DNA of 64,000 bases from Pseudomonas sp. S35 (GTDB taxonomy: Bacteria; Pseudomonadota; Gammaproteobacteria; Pseudomonadales; Pseudomonadaceae), in assembly GCF_009866765.1 (NCBI RefSeq), contig NZ_CP019431.1, positions 372,001-436,000 on the forward strand. The letters run 5' to 3'. Every line of letters starts with the position of its first letter. Position 1 is the first letter of the stretch. Made by a program: the position numbers and the translations under genes. This document shows positions 45,854 to 55,672 of this stretch, piece after piece. A model generated the notes under the pieces. It was not told where the DNA came from. It saw nothing but the letters and a program-made list of their open reading frames with translations, and ran no database searches.

Positions 45854-46825
45854 ATGCAGACTTGGTACCCGCAGATCAAACCCTACGCCCGGCACGATCT
45901 GGCCGTCGATGACACCCACACCTTGTATGTCGATGAAAGTGGCTCCCCCGAAGGCTTGCCTGTCGTCTTTATCCACGGTGGTCCTGGCTCCGGTTGCGAT
46001 GCCCAGAGCCGCTGCTATTTCGATCCCAATCTTTACCACATCGTCACCTTCGACCAGCGCGGTTGCGGGCGCTCTACGCCCCGCGCCAGTCTGGAAAACA
46101 ACACCACCTGGGATCTGGTCGCCGACCTTGAGCGTATCCGCGAGCATCTGGGCATCGAGAAATGGGTGCTGTTTGGCGGCTCCTGGGGCTCCACGTTGGC
46201 CCTGGCCTACGCGCAAACCCACCCCGAGCGGGTGCATGGCCTGATTGTGCGTGGCATTTTCCTGGCCCGCCCCCAGGACATCGAATGGTTCTACCAAGCC
46301 GGCGCCAGCCGCTTGTTCCCGGATTACTGGCAGGATTACCTCGCGCCGATCCCTGCGGACGAGCGTCACGACATGATCGCCGCCTACCATAAACGGCTGA
46401 CCGGCAACGACCAGATCGCCCAAATGCACGCGGCCAAAGCCTGGTCCGGTTGGGAAGGCCGCATGCTGGGCCTGTGCCCAAGCCCGCAGCATGTGGAGCG
46501 TTTTTCCGAACCGCAGCGCGCCTTGTCCATTGCGCGGATCGAGTGCCACTACTTCACCAATAATTCTTTCCTGGAACCCAACCAGCTGATTCGCGACATG
46601 CACAAGATCGCCCATCTGCCTGGCGTAATCATTCATGGCCGCTACGATATGATCTGCACGTTGGATAACGCCTGGGAGCTGCATCAGGCTTGGCCGAACA
46701 GCGAACTGCAGGTGATTCGCGAGGCGGGTCATGCGGCGTCCGAGCCGGGCATCACTGATGCATTGGTGCGCGCGACCGGCGAGATGGCACGCCGCCTGCT
46801 TGATCTGCCGCCAGAAGAAGCATGA
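45854..46825 (+). CDS. pip: Proline iminopeptidase
   Basis: A 323-residue alpha/beta hydrolase that removes N-terminal proline from peptides. HGGPGSGCD holds the oxyanion hole; the nucleophile Ser110 is in [15 protein letters not shown]; the later Asp and His appear in HGRYDMICT and EAGHAASE. Length is typical of the S33 family. GGAG precedes the ATG. It overlaps dtd by 4 bases. It marks the return to conserved chromosome after the rhs island. A minus-strand reading frame (45637-45879) crosses its start but is not convincing. Confidence 0.95.
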   Translation: MQTWYPQIKPYARHDLAVDDTHTLYVDESGSPEGLPVVFIHGGPGSGCDAQSRCYFDPNLYHIVTFDQRGCGRSTPRASLENNTTWDLVADLERIREHLGIEKWVLFGGSWGSTLALAYAQTHPERVHGLIVRGIFLARPQDIEWFYQAGASRLFPDYWQDYLAPIPADERHDMIAAYHKRLTGNDQIAQMHAAKAWSGWEGRMLGLCPSPQHVERFSEPQRALSIARIECHYFTNNSFLEPNQLIRDMHKIAHLPGVIIHGRYDMICTLDNAWELHQAWPNSELQVIREAGHAASEPGITDALVRATGEMARRLLDLPPEEA

Positions 46826-47259
46826 AGGGCTTGTTGCAACGGGTGCGTGGCGCCCGGGTCGAGGTGGCGGGCGAAATCGTCGGTGCCATCGACCAGGGGT
46901 TGCTGGTGCTGGTGGCGGTAGAGCCTTCAGACACGCCTGAGAGCGCCGATAAGCTGCTGCACAAGTTGCTCAACTACCGGGTCTTCAGCGACGACGAGGG
47001 CAAGATGAACCTGTCGCTCAAGGACATCGGCGGCGGTTTGTTGCTGGTTTCGCAGTTTACGTTGGCGGCCGATACCAAGAGCGGGCTGCGGCCGAGCTTC
47101 TCGACAGCGGCCCCGCCAGCCTTGGGAGCGGCACTTTTTGACCACCTTCTGTTACAAGCGCAACAATTGCATGGCAAGGTGGCGTCGGGGCGTTTTGGCG
47201 CCGACATGCAGGTGCATTTGGTCAATGATGGCCCTGTGACCTTTCTGTTACAGACGTGA
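46822..47259 (+). CDS. dtd: D-aminoacyl-tRNA deacylase
   Basis: A 145-residue enzyme that hydrolyses D-aminoacyl-tRNAs (and glycine misloaded on tRNA-Ala), recycling the tRNA. The SQFTLAAD motif and the C-terminal Gly-cis-Pro motif in [12 protein letters not shown], which together form the chiral-proofreading site, are both present. Length is standard. The ATG lies in the pip stop (ATGA), so expression is coupled. Confidence 0.96.
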   Translation: MKGLLQRVRGARVEVAGEIVGAIDQGLLVLVAVEPSDTPESADKLLHKLLNYRVFSDDEGKMNLSLKDIGGGLLLVSQFTLAADTKSGLRPSFSTAAPPALGAALFDHLLLQAQQLHGKVASGRFGADMQVHLVNDGPVTFLLQT

Positions 47260-47457
47260 ATGTATTAAAAACGACTTTTAATGCTTAAAAACGCAGTATT
47301 TCGCTACAAATACTTCGTTACCCCTGATGCGTTGTCTCGCAGGCTACTAGATAATCGCGCGCTACGGGGATCAGCGTTGTTTGGTCCATTTTTGACTTAG
47401 GTAGAGACTTGTCCGACAACCATTGGGGAATCATTTTGACCCAGGGGAGTCGGAACA

Positions 47458-47484
47458 ATGCTCGCCAACCTGGCATATAGATAG
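47458..47484 (+). other. Possible 8-codon upstream reading frame before opgG
   Basis: An ATG at 47458 with AGGGGAG 8 bases before it opens a frame of eight codons (MLANLAYR) ending at TAG 47482-47484, 43 bases before the opgG start. It could be a leader peptide or chance. Confidence 0.25.
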
Positions 47485-47526
47485 CTGGCCGTTGGTTTTT
47501 TGATCTGTTTTCGGCGAGGGTTGCTC

Positions 47527-49263
47527 GTGATTGTTAGTCCCTGTAATGCACCAAAATTGTCTGCCAAACGGTTGCGAAACGCACTGGTAACGGGCTCCGC
47601 CCTGTTTTGCCTGTTCGGCGCGGGTCAACTGTGGGCATTCAGTCTGGATGATGTGTCGGCCAAGGCAAAAGAGCTGGCCGGGCAGAAATACGAAGCTCCG
47701 CGCAGCAATCTGCCGAACGAATTCCGTGAAATGAAGTTCGCGGACTACCAGAAGATTCGTTTCCGCAATGAAAAAGCCGAGTGGGCCGATCAGAACACCC
47801 CGTTCAAGCTGTCCTTCTATCACCAGGGTATGCACTTCGATACACCGGTGAAAATCAACGAAGTCACTGCTGACAGCGTCCAGGAAATCAAATACGACCC
47901 GTCGCGTTTCGATTTCGGCGACGTCAAGTTTGATCCTAAAGCCACCGAACAGCTGGGTTATGCAGGCTTTCGTGTGCTGTTCCCGATCAACAAGGCCGAC
48001 AAGCAAGACGAGATCATGACCATGCTCGGCGCGAGCTATTTCCGCGTCGTCGGCAAGGACCAGGTGTATGGCCTGTCCGCCCGTGGCATGGCGATCGACA
48101 CGGCGCTGCCGTCTGGCGAAGAGTTCCCGCGTTTCACCGAGTTCTGGATCGAGCGTCCAAAACCGGGTGACAAGCACCTGGTGATCTTTGCCCTGCTCGA
48201 TTCCCCACGTGCGACCGGCGCCTATCGCCTGATCCTGCGTCCGGGCACCGACACGGTGGTCGATGTCAAATCCCAGATGTTCCTGCGCGACAAGGTCAGC
48301 AAGCTGGGCGTTGCCCCGCTGACCAGCATGTTCCTGTTCGGCGCCAACCAGCCGTCCAAGGTGCTCAACTACCGTCGCGAACTGCACGACTCCAGCGGTC
48401 TGTCGATCCATGCCGGTAACGGCGAGTGGATCTGGCGCCCGCTGAACAACCCTAAACACCTGTCGGTCAGCAACTTCACCGTCGAGAACCCGCGTGGTTT
48501 CGGCCTGTTGCAACGTGGTCGCAACTTCAGCCACTACGAAGACCTGGACGACAACTACGACAAGCGCCCAAGCGCCTGGATCGAGCCTGACGGCGACTGG
48601 GGCAAGGGTTCTGTCGACTTGGTCGAGATCCCGACTGCTGACGAAACCAACGACAACATCGTTGCGTTCTGGAGCCCGGCCGAGTTGCCGAAAGTCGGCG
48701 AGCCGCTGGAAGTTGCCTACCGCCTGCACTGGACCCTGGACGACGCCGCGTTCCACTCGCCGGACAGCGCCTGGGTCAAGCAAACCCTGCGTTCCACGGG
48801 TGATGTGAAGCAATCCAACCTGATCCGTCAGCCGGATGGCAGCGTCGCCTACCTGGTGGACTTCGAAGGCCCGTCCCTGAAGAAGCTGCTGCCGGACGCC
48901 CCGGTGCGCAGCCAGGTGAGTGTGGGTGATAACGCTGAGCTGGTAGAAAACAGCGTGCGTTACAACGAGCACACCAAAGGCTGGCGTTTGACCCTGCGCA
49001 TGAAGATCAAGGACGCAGGCAAACCGACCGAAATGCGTGCTGCCCTGGTCCAGGACATCCCGCAGGCTGAGCCTGAGAAGGTTTCGACCCAAGTGCTCAA
49101 GGCTGACAAGGTTTTGGCCAAGCAGCACGAGAAACAGGCCAAGAAAGACGCCAAGGACAAGGAAGCCAAGCAGCCAGAAGCTGCCCCAGCCACACCGGAG
49201 CCGATCAAGACCGAGCAAGTCCTGACCGAAACCTGGAGCTATCAGTTGCCTGCCGATGAGTAA
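47527..49263 (+). CDS. opgG: Periplasmic glucan biosynthesis protein OpgG
   Basis: A 578-residue periplasmic protein needed to make osmoregulated periplasmic glucans, probably shaping or branching the chain made by OpgH. A signal peptide ([21 protein letters not shown]) precedes the two-domain beta-sandwich body ([19 protein letters not shown] onward). The C-terminal 60 residues are rich in Lys, Ala and Glu, a Pseudomonas-type extension. I start at GTG 47527 ([11 protein letters not shown]) after GAGGG; a TTG nine codons earlier is open but less likely. It overlaps opgH by 8 bases. A 267-base gap upstream holds its promoter, not clearly identified. Confidence 0.95.
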   Translation: MIVSPCNAPKLSAKRLRNALVTGSALFCLFGAGQLWAFSLDDVSAKAKELAGQKYEAPRSNLPNEFREMKFADYQKIRFRNEKAEWADQNTPFKLSFYHQGMHFDTPVKINEVTADSVQEIKYDPSRFDFGDVKFDPKATEQLGYAGFRVLFPINKADKQDEIMTMLGASYFRVVGKDQVYGLSARGMAIDTALPSGEEFPRFTEFWIERPKPGDKHLVIFALLDSPRATGAYRLILRPGTDTVVDVKSQMFLRDKVSKLGVAPLTSMFLFGANQPSKVLNYRRELHDSSGLSIHAGNGEWIWRPLNNPKHLSVSNFTVENPRGFGLLQRGRNFSHYEDLDDNYDKRPSAWIEPDGDWGKGSVDLVEIPTADETNDNIVAFWSPAELPKVGEPLEVAYRLHWTLDDAAFHSPDSAWVKQTLRSTGDVKQSNLIRQPDGSVAYLVDFEGPSLKKLLPDAPVRSQVSVGDNAELVENSVRYNEHTKGWRLTLRMKIKDAGKPTEMRAALVQDIPQAEPEKVSTQVLKADKVLAKQHEKQAKKDAKDKEAKQPEAAPATPEPIKTEQVLTETWSYQLPADE

Positions 49264-51826
49264 TTCTCAAGTCACGCCAGAGACTCTGTCCGAGTACCTG
49301 GCGCATCTCCCGATGACCGCTGAGCAGCGCGCCGAACTGGCGGGCTGCACATCTTTCACCGAGTTGCACGAGCGTTTGTCGTCCAAGACCTTCGATGCGC
49401 CCATCGACGCCGCCCAGGCGTCGGTTGGCAGCCGGTTGAAGCTCAGCACCGCTGAAGAGCTGCAAGATGCCGAGATGCTGGCGCTCGACGCCAGCGGTCG
49501 CGTGTGCCTCAAGGCCACGCCGCCGATCCGTCGCACCCGCGTGGTGCCGGAGCCGTGGCGTACCAATATCCTGGTGCGCGGCTGGCGCCGTCTCACTGGC
49601 CGCAGCAATCCACCGGCTCCGCCGAAGGATGAACGCGTATTGCCGGCCGCACGCTGGCGTACCGTGGGTTCGATTCGTCGTTATATCCTGCTGGTGCTGA
49701 TGCTCGGCCAGACGATCGTCGCCGGCTGGTACATGAAAGGCATCATGCCGTACCAGGGCTGGTCGCTGGTCGACTTCGACGAGATCCGCAACCAGACCCT
49801 GCTGCAAACCGCTACCCAGGTCCTGCCTTACGCTCTGCAAACCAGCATCCTGATCATGTTCGGGATCTTGTTCTGCTGGGTGTCGGCCGGCTTCTGGACC
49901 GCCTTGATGGGTTTCCTTGAGCTGCTCACTGGCCACGATAAATACCGGATCTCCGGTAAAAGTGCCGGCGACGAGCCGATTCCGAAAGATGCCCGCACCG
50001 CGCTGGTGATGCCGATCTGCAACGAAGACGTGCCGCGTGTATTCGCCGGTTTGCGTGCGACGTTCGAATCGGTGGCCGCGACCGGTGACCTGGACCGCTT
50101 CGATTTCTTCGTGCTCAGCGACAGCAACGACGCCGACATCTGCATCGCCGAACAGCAAGCCTGGCTCGACGTGTGCCGTGAAGCCGGTGGCTTTGGCAAG
50201 ATCTTCTATCGCCGTCGTCGCCGTCGCGTCAAACGCAAGAGCGGCAACCTCGACGACTTCTGCCGTCGCTGGGGCGGTGACTACAAGTACATGGTCGTAC
50301 TGGACGCTGACTCGGTGATGAGCGGCGAATGCCTGACCAGCCTGGTGCGCCTGATGGAAGCCACGCCGGATGCCGGGATTATCCAGACCGCGCCGCGTGC
50401 GTCGGGCATGGACACCCTGTATGCGCGCATGCAGCAGTTCGCCACCCGTGTGTATGGCCCGCTGTTCACCGCCGGCCTGCACTTCTGGCAGTTGGGTGAA
50501 TCCCACTACTGGGGTCACAACGCGATCATCCGCATGAAGCCGTTCATCGAGCACTGCGCCTTGGCGCCATTGCCGGGTAAAGGCGCGTTCGCCGGTTCCA
50601 TCCTGTCCCACGACTTCGTTGAAGCGGCGCTGATGCGCCGTGCCGGCTGGGGCGTGTGGATCGCCTACGACCTGCCGGGCAGCTACGAAGAACTGCCGCC
50701 GAACCTGTTGGACGAACTCAAGCGTGACCGTCGCTGGTGCCACGGCAACCTGATGAACTTCCGCCTGTTCCTGGTCAAGGGCATGCACCCGGTGCACCGC
50801 GCGGTGTTCCTGACCGGCGTGATGTCCTACCTGTCGGCGCCGTTGTGGTTTCTGTTCCTGGTGCTGTCCACGGCCCTGCTGGCGGTGAACACCCTGATGG
50901 AGCCGCAGTACTTCATGGCCCCCCGCCAGTTGTACCCGCTGTGGCCGCAATGGCATCCCGACAAGGCGGTGGCGCTGTTCTCCACCACCATCGTGCTGCT
51001 GTTCCTGCCTAAATTGCTGAGCATCATCCTGATCTGGGCCAAGGGCGCGAAAGAGTTCGGTGGCAAGTTCAAGGTGACCTTGTCGATGCTGCTGGAGATG
51101 TTGTTCTCCATGTTGCTGGCGCCGGTGCGGATGATCTTCCACACCCGTTTCGTGCTCGCCGCGTTCCTCGGCTGGGCCGCGACCTGGAACTCGCCGCAGC
51201 GCGACGATGACTCCACGCCCTGGAGCGAAGCCGTCAAGCGCCACGGCCCGCAAACCGTGCTGGGCTTCCTGTGGGCGCTGCTGGTGGTGTGGTTGAACCC
51301 AAGCTTCCTGTGGTGGCTCGTGCCGATCGTGGGTTCGCTGATGCTGTCGATCCCGGTGTCGGTGATTTCCAGCCGGGTCAAGTTGGGCCTCAAGTCCCGC
51401 GACGAGAGCCTGTTCCTGATCCCCGAGGAGTACAACCCGCCGCAAGCGCTGCTGTCGACGGAGAAGTACACCCACGAAAACCGTTGGCACGCCCTCAACG
51501 ACGGGTTCGTGCGTTCGGTGGTCGACCCGCAGCAGAACGCCCTGGCCTGTGCCTTGGCGACCTCGCGTCACCGTGAGGCCGAGCCGATCGAGTACCTGCG
51601 TACCGAGCGGGTTCGTCATGCGTTGAAAGTCGGCCCTGCCGGCCTCAACAACGCTGAACGCGTGGCCTTGCTCAGTGATCCGGTGGCCCTGGCCCGCCTG
51701 CACGAGCAGGTCTGGAGCGAAGGGCACGCCGAGTGGCTCGCCGCCTGGCGCGACTCGATCAAAGCCGACCCGCATGCGCCGTTGCTGCCGCTGCAACCGC
51801 TGTCGTCCCAGGCCCAGCCGGCCTGA
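49256..51826 (+). CDS. opgH: Glucan glucosyltransferase OpgH
   Basis: An 856-residue inner-membrane family 2 glycosyltransferase that builds the linear beta-1,2-glucan backbone from UDP-glucose. The N-terminal cytosolic stretch precedes two helices (about 140-160 and 195-225); the catalytic domain has [19 protein letters not shown] and the final DRRWCHGNL motif (R-RW type); five to six more helices follow, then a cytosolic C-terminus. Length agrees with OpgH/MdoH. Translation is coupled to opgG through an 8-base overlap. A perfect hairpin follows the stop. Confidence 0.96.
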   Translation: MSNSQVTPETLSEYLAHLPMTAEQRAELAGCTSFTELHERLSSKTFDAPIDAAQASVGSRLKLSTAEELQDAEMLALDASGRVCLKATPPIRRTRVVPEPWRTNILVRGWRRLTGRSNPPAPPKDERVLPAARWRTVGSIRRYILLVLMLGQTIVAGWYMKGIMPYQGWSLVDFDEIRNQTLLQTATQVLPYALQTSILIMFGILFCWVSAGFWTALMGFLELLTGHDKYRISGKSAGDEPIPKDARTALVMPICNEDVPRVFAGLRATFESVAATGDLDRFDFFVLSDSNDADICIAEQQAWLDVCREAGGFGKIFYRRRRRRVKRKSGNLDDFCRRWGGDYKYMVVLDADSVMSGECLTSLVRLMEATPDAGIIQTAPRASGMDTLYARMQQFATRVYGPLFTAGLHFWQLGESHYWGHNAIIRMKPFIEHCALAPLPGKGAFAGSILSHDFVEAALMRRAGWGVWIAYDLPGSYEELPPNLLDELKRDRRWCHGNLMNFRLFLVKGMHPVHRAVFLTGVMSYLSAPLWFLFLVLSTALLAVNTLMEPQYFMAPRQLYPLWPQWHPDKAVALFSTTIVLLFLPKLLSIILIWAKGAKEFGGKFKVTLSMLLEMLFSMLLAPVRMIFHTRFVLAAFLGWAATWNSPQRDDDSTPWSEAVKRHGPQTVLGFLWALLVVWLNPSFLWWLVPIVGSLMLSIPVSVISSRVKLGLKSRDESLFLIPEEYNPPQALLSTEKYTHENRWHALNDGFVRSVVDPQQNALACALATSRHREAEPIEYLRTERVRHALKVGPAGLNNAERVALLSDPVALARLHEQVWSEGHAEWLAAWRDSIKADPHAPLLPLQPLSSQAQPA

Positions 51827-51832
51827 TTCAGA

Positions 51833-51859
51833 CACCCCCGAGGGCTTACCTCGGGGGTG
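51833..51859 (+). terminator. Hairpin after opgH
   Basis: The 11-base arms CACCCCCGAGG and CCTCGGGGGTG pair perfectly around a 5-base loop, 6 bases past the opgH stop. It lacks a strong T-run, so termination may be partial. Confidence 0.65.
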
Positions 51860-52013
51860 CTCCTGACGTTGTTCCTACCGTGTTTTGCGTTCCCTCCTAA
51901 TCTTCCAAAATCGTTGTTATTTCGAAACAAAATACCTTTTATCGGTACGTATTTGCGTGTCCGCGACTGAGTTAGGATCGCCCCCCAAATTTGACTCGGT
52001 CACAGGGGACTCA

Positions 52014-52823
52014 ATGATTAAAAGGTATTGTTTGGCATCGCTGATTGGCGCGGTAGCGCTGGTTCATGGTGGCGAAGTGCAGGCCGGTGCCATCGACGAC
52101 GCTGTACAGCGTGGCGTGCTGAAAGTCGGCACCACACCCACCTACGTCCCCTTTGAAATGACCGACAAGCAGGGGCGTATCGTCGGTTTTGAAATCGACT
52201 TGCTGCAAGTCATGAGCCAGGCCCTGGGCGTGGAGCTTGAGCTGGTCAGCGTGGCTTACACCGATTTGTTACCGGGGCTGATGGCGAAAAATTTCGACTT
52301 GATAGGCAGCGGCATGACCGTCACTCAAGAGCGCAACCTGAGGCTGAATTTCAGCGACTCTTTCGTGGTGGTGGGCCAGACCGTGTTGTTGCACCCCAGC
52401 TTGGTTGGCAAGGTCACGAGCGTTGAAGATCTGGATGACGCCAGCTACCGGGTCGTCACCACTGAAGGCACCACCGGTGAAGCCGCAGCGCAGCAGTTCC
52501 TGGGGGCGGCACGCCGCAGCAGCTTTGCAACGCCGGAAGAGGGTGTGCACCAGGTCGTGATCGGTGCAGCCGATGCCTTTATCCATGACGCGCCCTACAA
52601 CCTGATCGCGGTGAGCCGGCCGCAGAACAGCGCACTGTTGGTGCTGGAACAGCCGTTCACCTTTGAACCCTTGGCATTTGGCGTAAAGAAAGGTGATTTC
52701 GACAGCCTTAACTGGATCAACCATTTCCTCAATCAGATAGCTCAGGATGGAACCTATGATCGCCTGCACGATAAGTGGTTCAGGGACACCACATGGCTGG
52801 CGGAAATTGATTCAAAGTCATAA
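52014..52823 (+). CDS. Amino-acid ABC transporter binding protein, first copy
   Basis: A 269-residue periplasmic binding protein (family 3) with signal peptide CLASLIGAVALVHGGEVQAG. The mature part begins AIDDAVQRGVLKVGTTPTYVPFEMTDKQG and contains DLIGSGMTVTQERNLRLNFS, typical of polar amino-acid binders. It is clearly a paralogue of the next gene (53031), sharing most motifs but more diverged, for example lacking Lys residues kept in the second copy. The leader before the ATG is similar in both, so the duplication included the upstream region. The frame is open 43 codons upstream; the signal peptide sets the start. Confidence 0.87.
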   Translation: MIKRYCLASLIGAVALVHGGEVQAGAIDDAVQRGVLKVGTTPTYVPFEMTDKQGRIVGFEIDLLQVMSQALGVELELVSVAYTDLLPGLMAKNFDLIGSGMTVTQERNLRLNFSDSFVVVGQTVLLHPSLVGKVTSVEDLDDASYRVVTTEGTTGEAAAQQFLGAARRSSFATPEEGVHQVVIGAADAFIHDAPYNLIAVSRPQNSALLVLEQPFTFEPLAFGVKKGDFDSLNWINHFLNQIAQDGTYDRLHDKWFRDTTWLAEIDSKS

Positions 52824-53030
52824 CTGCTTACACATCAATCCGTTGCCGACGCAGGCTACGCAGGTGTCTACTCCTGCGCTTCGTCGCAGCCTTGTAAGGC
52901 ATTTCCGACATACGCTGACAACAATTCCCCGTGAAACCTTTGTGACAGGCAACGAGTGGGTTAGCATCGCACCCCGAATTGGTGCAGCCCTTTTGCGCGC
53001 CGACCTAATAAGAACCGTTCAGGGGACTTG

Positions 53031-53831
53031 ATGATGAAAAAGTATCTTTCGATGCTGCTGCTTGGCGTCACCGCGCTGGTCGCGGCCACTGCGGCCCAGG
53101 CCGGCGCCATCGATGATGCGGTCAAGCGCGGCACGCTGAAAGTCGGCATGGACCCGACCTACATGCCGTTCGAAATGACAGACAAGCGTGGCGAAATCAT
53201 TGGCTTTGAAGTCGACATCCTCAAGGCGATGGCCAAGTCCATGGGCGTCAAGCTGGAGTTGGTCTCCACCGGTTATGACGGCATCATCCCAGCCTTCCTG
53301 ACCGGCAAGTTCGACATGATCGGCAGCGGCATGACCCTGACCCAGGAGCGCAACCTGCGCCTGAACTTCAGTGAACCCTTCATCGTGGTCGGCCAGACCC
53401 TGCTGATCCGCAAGGAGCTGGAAGGCACCATCAAGTCCTACAAAGACCTGAACGACGAGAAATACCGCCTGACCTCCAAGCTCGGCACCACCGGCGAGAT
53501 GGTTGCCAAGAAGCTGATCTCCAAAGCCAAGTACCACGGCTATGACAACGAGCAGGAAGGTGTGCTGGACGTGGTCAATGGCAAGGCCGATGCCTTCGTC
53601 TACGACGCGCCGTACAACGTGGTTGCCGAGAAGAAAGTCGGCAACGGCAAGCTGGTGTTCCTGGACGAGCCCTTCACCTTCGAGCCACTGGCGTTTGGCC
53701 TGAAGAAAGGTGACTACGACAGCATCAACTTCATCAACAATTTCCTGCACCAGATCAAGAACGACGGCACCTACGATCGCATCCATGACAAGTGGTTCAA
53801 GAGCTCCGAGTGGCTCAAGGACATGGAATAA
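53031..53831 (+). CDS. Amino-acid ABC transporter binding protein, second copy
   Basis: A 266-residue periplasmic binding protein with signal peptide YLSMLLLGVTALVAATAAQAG and the family 3 start AIDDAVKRGTLKVGMDPTYMPFEMTDKRG. The conserved DMIGSGMTLTQERNLRLNFS segment probably binds the amino-acid carboxylate. Compared with the first copy, it is richer in Lys and has the more usual sequence, so it is probably the parental gene of the transporter. ATG ATG at 53031/53034 follow AGGGGAC. The permease and ATPase genes follow. Ligand is unknown, probably a polar or acidic amino acid. Confidence 0.88.
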   Translation: MMKKYLSMLLLGVTALVAATAAQAGAIDDAVKRGTLKVGMDPTYMPFEMTDKRGEIIGFEVDILKAMAKSMGVKLELVSTGYDGIIPAFLTGKFDMIGSGMTLTQERNLRLNFSEPFIVVGQTLLIRKELEGTIKSYKDLNDEKYRLTSKLGTTGEMVAKKLISKAKYHGYDNEQEGVLDVVNGKADAFVYDAPYNVVAEKKVGNGKLVFLDEPFTFEPLAFGLKKGDYDSINFINNFLHQIKNDGTYDRIHDKWFKSSEWLKDME

Positions 53832-53839
53832 GAGCTGAC

Positions 53840-53928
53840 ATCGCGTCGACTTCATCCCAGGCAAGCCAGCTCCCACATCTGACGGTGTTCAAAGCTCAAA
53901 TGTGGGAGCGGGCAAGCCCGCGATGACG
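53840..53928. repeat. REP doublet between binding protein and permease genes
   Basis: TGTGGGAGCGGGCAAGCCCGCGATGAC at 53900-53926 faces a decayed inverted partner (TCGCG ... GCAAGCCAGCTCCCACA) at 53841-53878. It belongs to a GGGAGCGGGC class, slightly different from the others. It lies in the 130-base gap of the transporter operon and could lower the amount of permease relative to the binding protein. Confidence 0.75.
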
Positions 53929-53961
53929 GCCTGCCAGTCGATACACATCCCGGAAAGTGAA

Positions 53962-54921
53962 ATGAAACAGAAAAAAGCCCAATGGCCCTGGCACCTGCTG
54001 ACCGTGGTCGTGCTGGTCGGTCTGGCCGGCGCTTTGTACTACGCCACTTCGCTGATGTCCTACGAATGGCGCTGGAACCGCGTGCCGCAATACTTCGCCT
54101 ACCAAGCCGAAGAAGCCCAGCGAGCAGCGGATATCTCCACCGTTATTGAGCTGGTCCGCAAAGGCGACGTTGCCGAAGTGACCCTGCGCAACGACGCAGG
54201 CGCCGAGCAAAAAGTGACGGTCGCCGACAACAGCCTGCAAGTGGCGCGCGGCGATGATGTGGCGGAAGGCGATGTCATCGGCGTAAACCGCCATTGGGCC
54301 TTGGGGCCACTGATGTGGGGCTTGTGGACCACATTGTGGCTGTCGGTAGTGTCCGGCATCCTTGGTCTGGCAATTGGCCTGGCCACGGGGCTGTGCCGCC
54401 TGTCCAACAACCCGACCTTGCGTGATCTGTCGACGATCTACGTTGAACTGGTGCGCGGCACCCCGCTGTTGGTGCAGATCTTCATTTTCTATTTCTTTAT
54501 CGGCACGGTGCTCAACCTGTCCCGGGAGTTTGCCGGGATCGCCGCGCTGTCGTTGTTCACGGGTGCCTACGTAGCAGAAATCGTGCGTGCCGGCGTGCAG
54601 TCCATCACCCGTGGGCAGAACGAAGCCGCACGCTCCCTAGGCCTGAGCGCCAGCCAGTCGATGCGCCATGTGGTGCTGCCGCAGGCTTTCAAGCGCGTGC
54701 TGCCGCCCCTGGCCGGGCAATTCATCAGCCTGGTGAAGGACACGTCCCTGGTCTCGGTGATCGCCATTACCGAACTGCTCAAGAGCGGCCGCGAAGTCAT
54801 CACCACCTCGTTCTCGCCGTTTGAAATCCTGTTCTGCGTCGCAGGCCTGTACCTGCTGATCAACCTGCCGCTGTCGAAGATGGCCAGCCGGCTTGAGCGG
54901 AGGCTCGCCCAAAGTGATTGA
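53962..54921 (+). CDS. Amino-acid ABC transporter permease
   Basis: A 319-residue permease of the HisM/GlnP type. One N-terminal helix (about 9-31) is followed by a periplasmic segment of about 85 residues rich in Glu, Asp and Ala, then five helices with the EAA loop [24 protein letters not shown]. The extra N-terminal domain makes it longer than simple GlnP-type permeases (about 220 residues). The ATG at 53962 follows GGAAAG. It overlaps the ATPase gene by 8 bases. Confidence 0.9.
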   Translation: MKQKKAQWPWHLLTVVVLVGLAGALYYATSLMSYEWRWNRVPQYFAYQAEEAQRAADISTVIELVRKGDVAEVTLRNDAGAEQKVTVADNSLQVARGDDVAEGDVIGVNRHWALGPLMWGLWTTLWLSVVSGILGLAIGLATGLCRLSNNPTLRDLSTIYVELVRGTPLLVQIFIFYFFIGTVLNLSREFAGIAALSLFTGAYVAEIVRAGVQSITRGQNEAARSLGLSASQSMRHVVLPQAFKRVLPPLAGQFISLVKDTSLVSVIAITELLKSGREVITTSFSPFEILFCVAGLYLLINLPLSKMASRLERRLAQSD

Positions 54922-55648
54922 AGTCCGCGATCTGGTAAAAGTCTTCGATACCCGTGGCCAGGTAGTGCGCGCGGTGGACCACGTGACCACCCAGGTGGCC
55001 AAGGGCGAAGTGCTGGTGGTGATCGGCCCGTCCGGCTCCGGCAAGTCCACTTTCCTGCGTTGCCTCAATGGCCTCGAAGAGTTCGATTCGGGCTCGGTGA
55101 GTATCGACGGCCTGCAACTGGCCGACCCGAAAACCGACGTGAACGCCTATCGCCGTGAAGTCGGCATGGTGTTCCAGCACTTCAACCTGTTCCCCCACAT
55201 GACCGTGCTCGAAAACCTGTGCCTGGCGCAAAAGGTCGTGCGCAAGCGCGGTAAGAAAGAGCGTGAAGCCAAAGCCCTGGCGCTGTTGGAAAAGGTCGGC
55301 ATCGCGCAGAAGGCCAACGAGTTTCCGTCACGTCTGTCCGGTGGCCAGCAACAGCGGGTCGCGATTGCCCGGGCCCTGGCGATGGAACCGAAGGTGATGC
55401 TGTTCGACGAACCCACCTCGGCGCTCGACCCGGAAATGGTCGGCGAAGTACTGGACGTGATGAAGACCCTGGCCCTGGAAGGCATGACCATGGTCTGCGT
55501 CACCCACGAAATGGGCTTTGCCCGCGAAGTGGCGGACCGCGTGCTGTTTTTCGATCACGGCAAGTTGCTCGAAGATGCGGCGCCTGCCGAGTTTTTCGCT
55601 GCGCCGAAAGACCCACGCGCCCAGGCGTTCCTGCGCCAGGTTCTGTAG
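54914..55648 (+). CDS. Amino-acid ABC transporter ATP-binding protein
   Basis: A 244-residue ATPase of the GlnQ/HisP family: Walker [11 protein letters not shown]-loop [13 protein letters not shown], signature LSGGQQQR, Walker [15 protein letters not shown], switch His in VTHEMGF. I place the start at GTG 54914, which has GGAGG ten bases before and gives the usual [11 protein letters not shown]; an in-frame TTG at 54893 lacks a ribosome site. The gene overlaps the permease stop. It is convergent with the chemoreceptor gene, whose stop lies 24 bases away. Confidence 0.93.
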   Translation: MIEVRDLVKVFDTRGQVVRAVDHVTTQVAKGEVLVVIGPSGSGKSTFLRCLNGLEEFDSGSVSIDGLQLADPKTDVNAYRREVGMVFQHFNLFPHMTVLENLCLAQKVVRKRGKKEREAKALALLEKVGIAQKANEFPSRLSGGQQQRVAIARALAMEPKVMLFDEPTSALDPEMVGEVLDVMKTLALEGMTMVCVTHEMGFAREVADRVLFFDHGKLLEDAAPAEFFAAPKDPRAQAFLRQVL

Positions 55649-55672
55649 GCCGGGCCTTTGAAAACGGGAGGT

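Noticed and set aside
45637..45879. 80-codon minus-strand frame upstream of rhs, crossing the pip start
   Set aside because: There is no clear ribosome site, it overlaps the pip start by 26 bases, and I know no such family. It is kept only as a possible remnant in the rhs finding.
49205..51835. 876-codon minus-strand frame opposite opgH
   Set aside because: It covers opgH almost exactly. The plus-strand glycosyltransferase motifs are certain; the antisense frame is a shadow.
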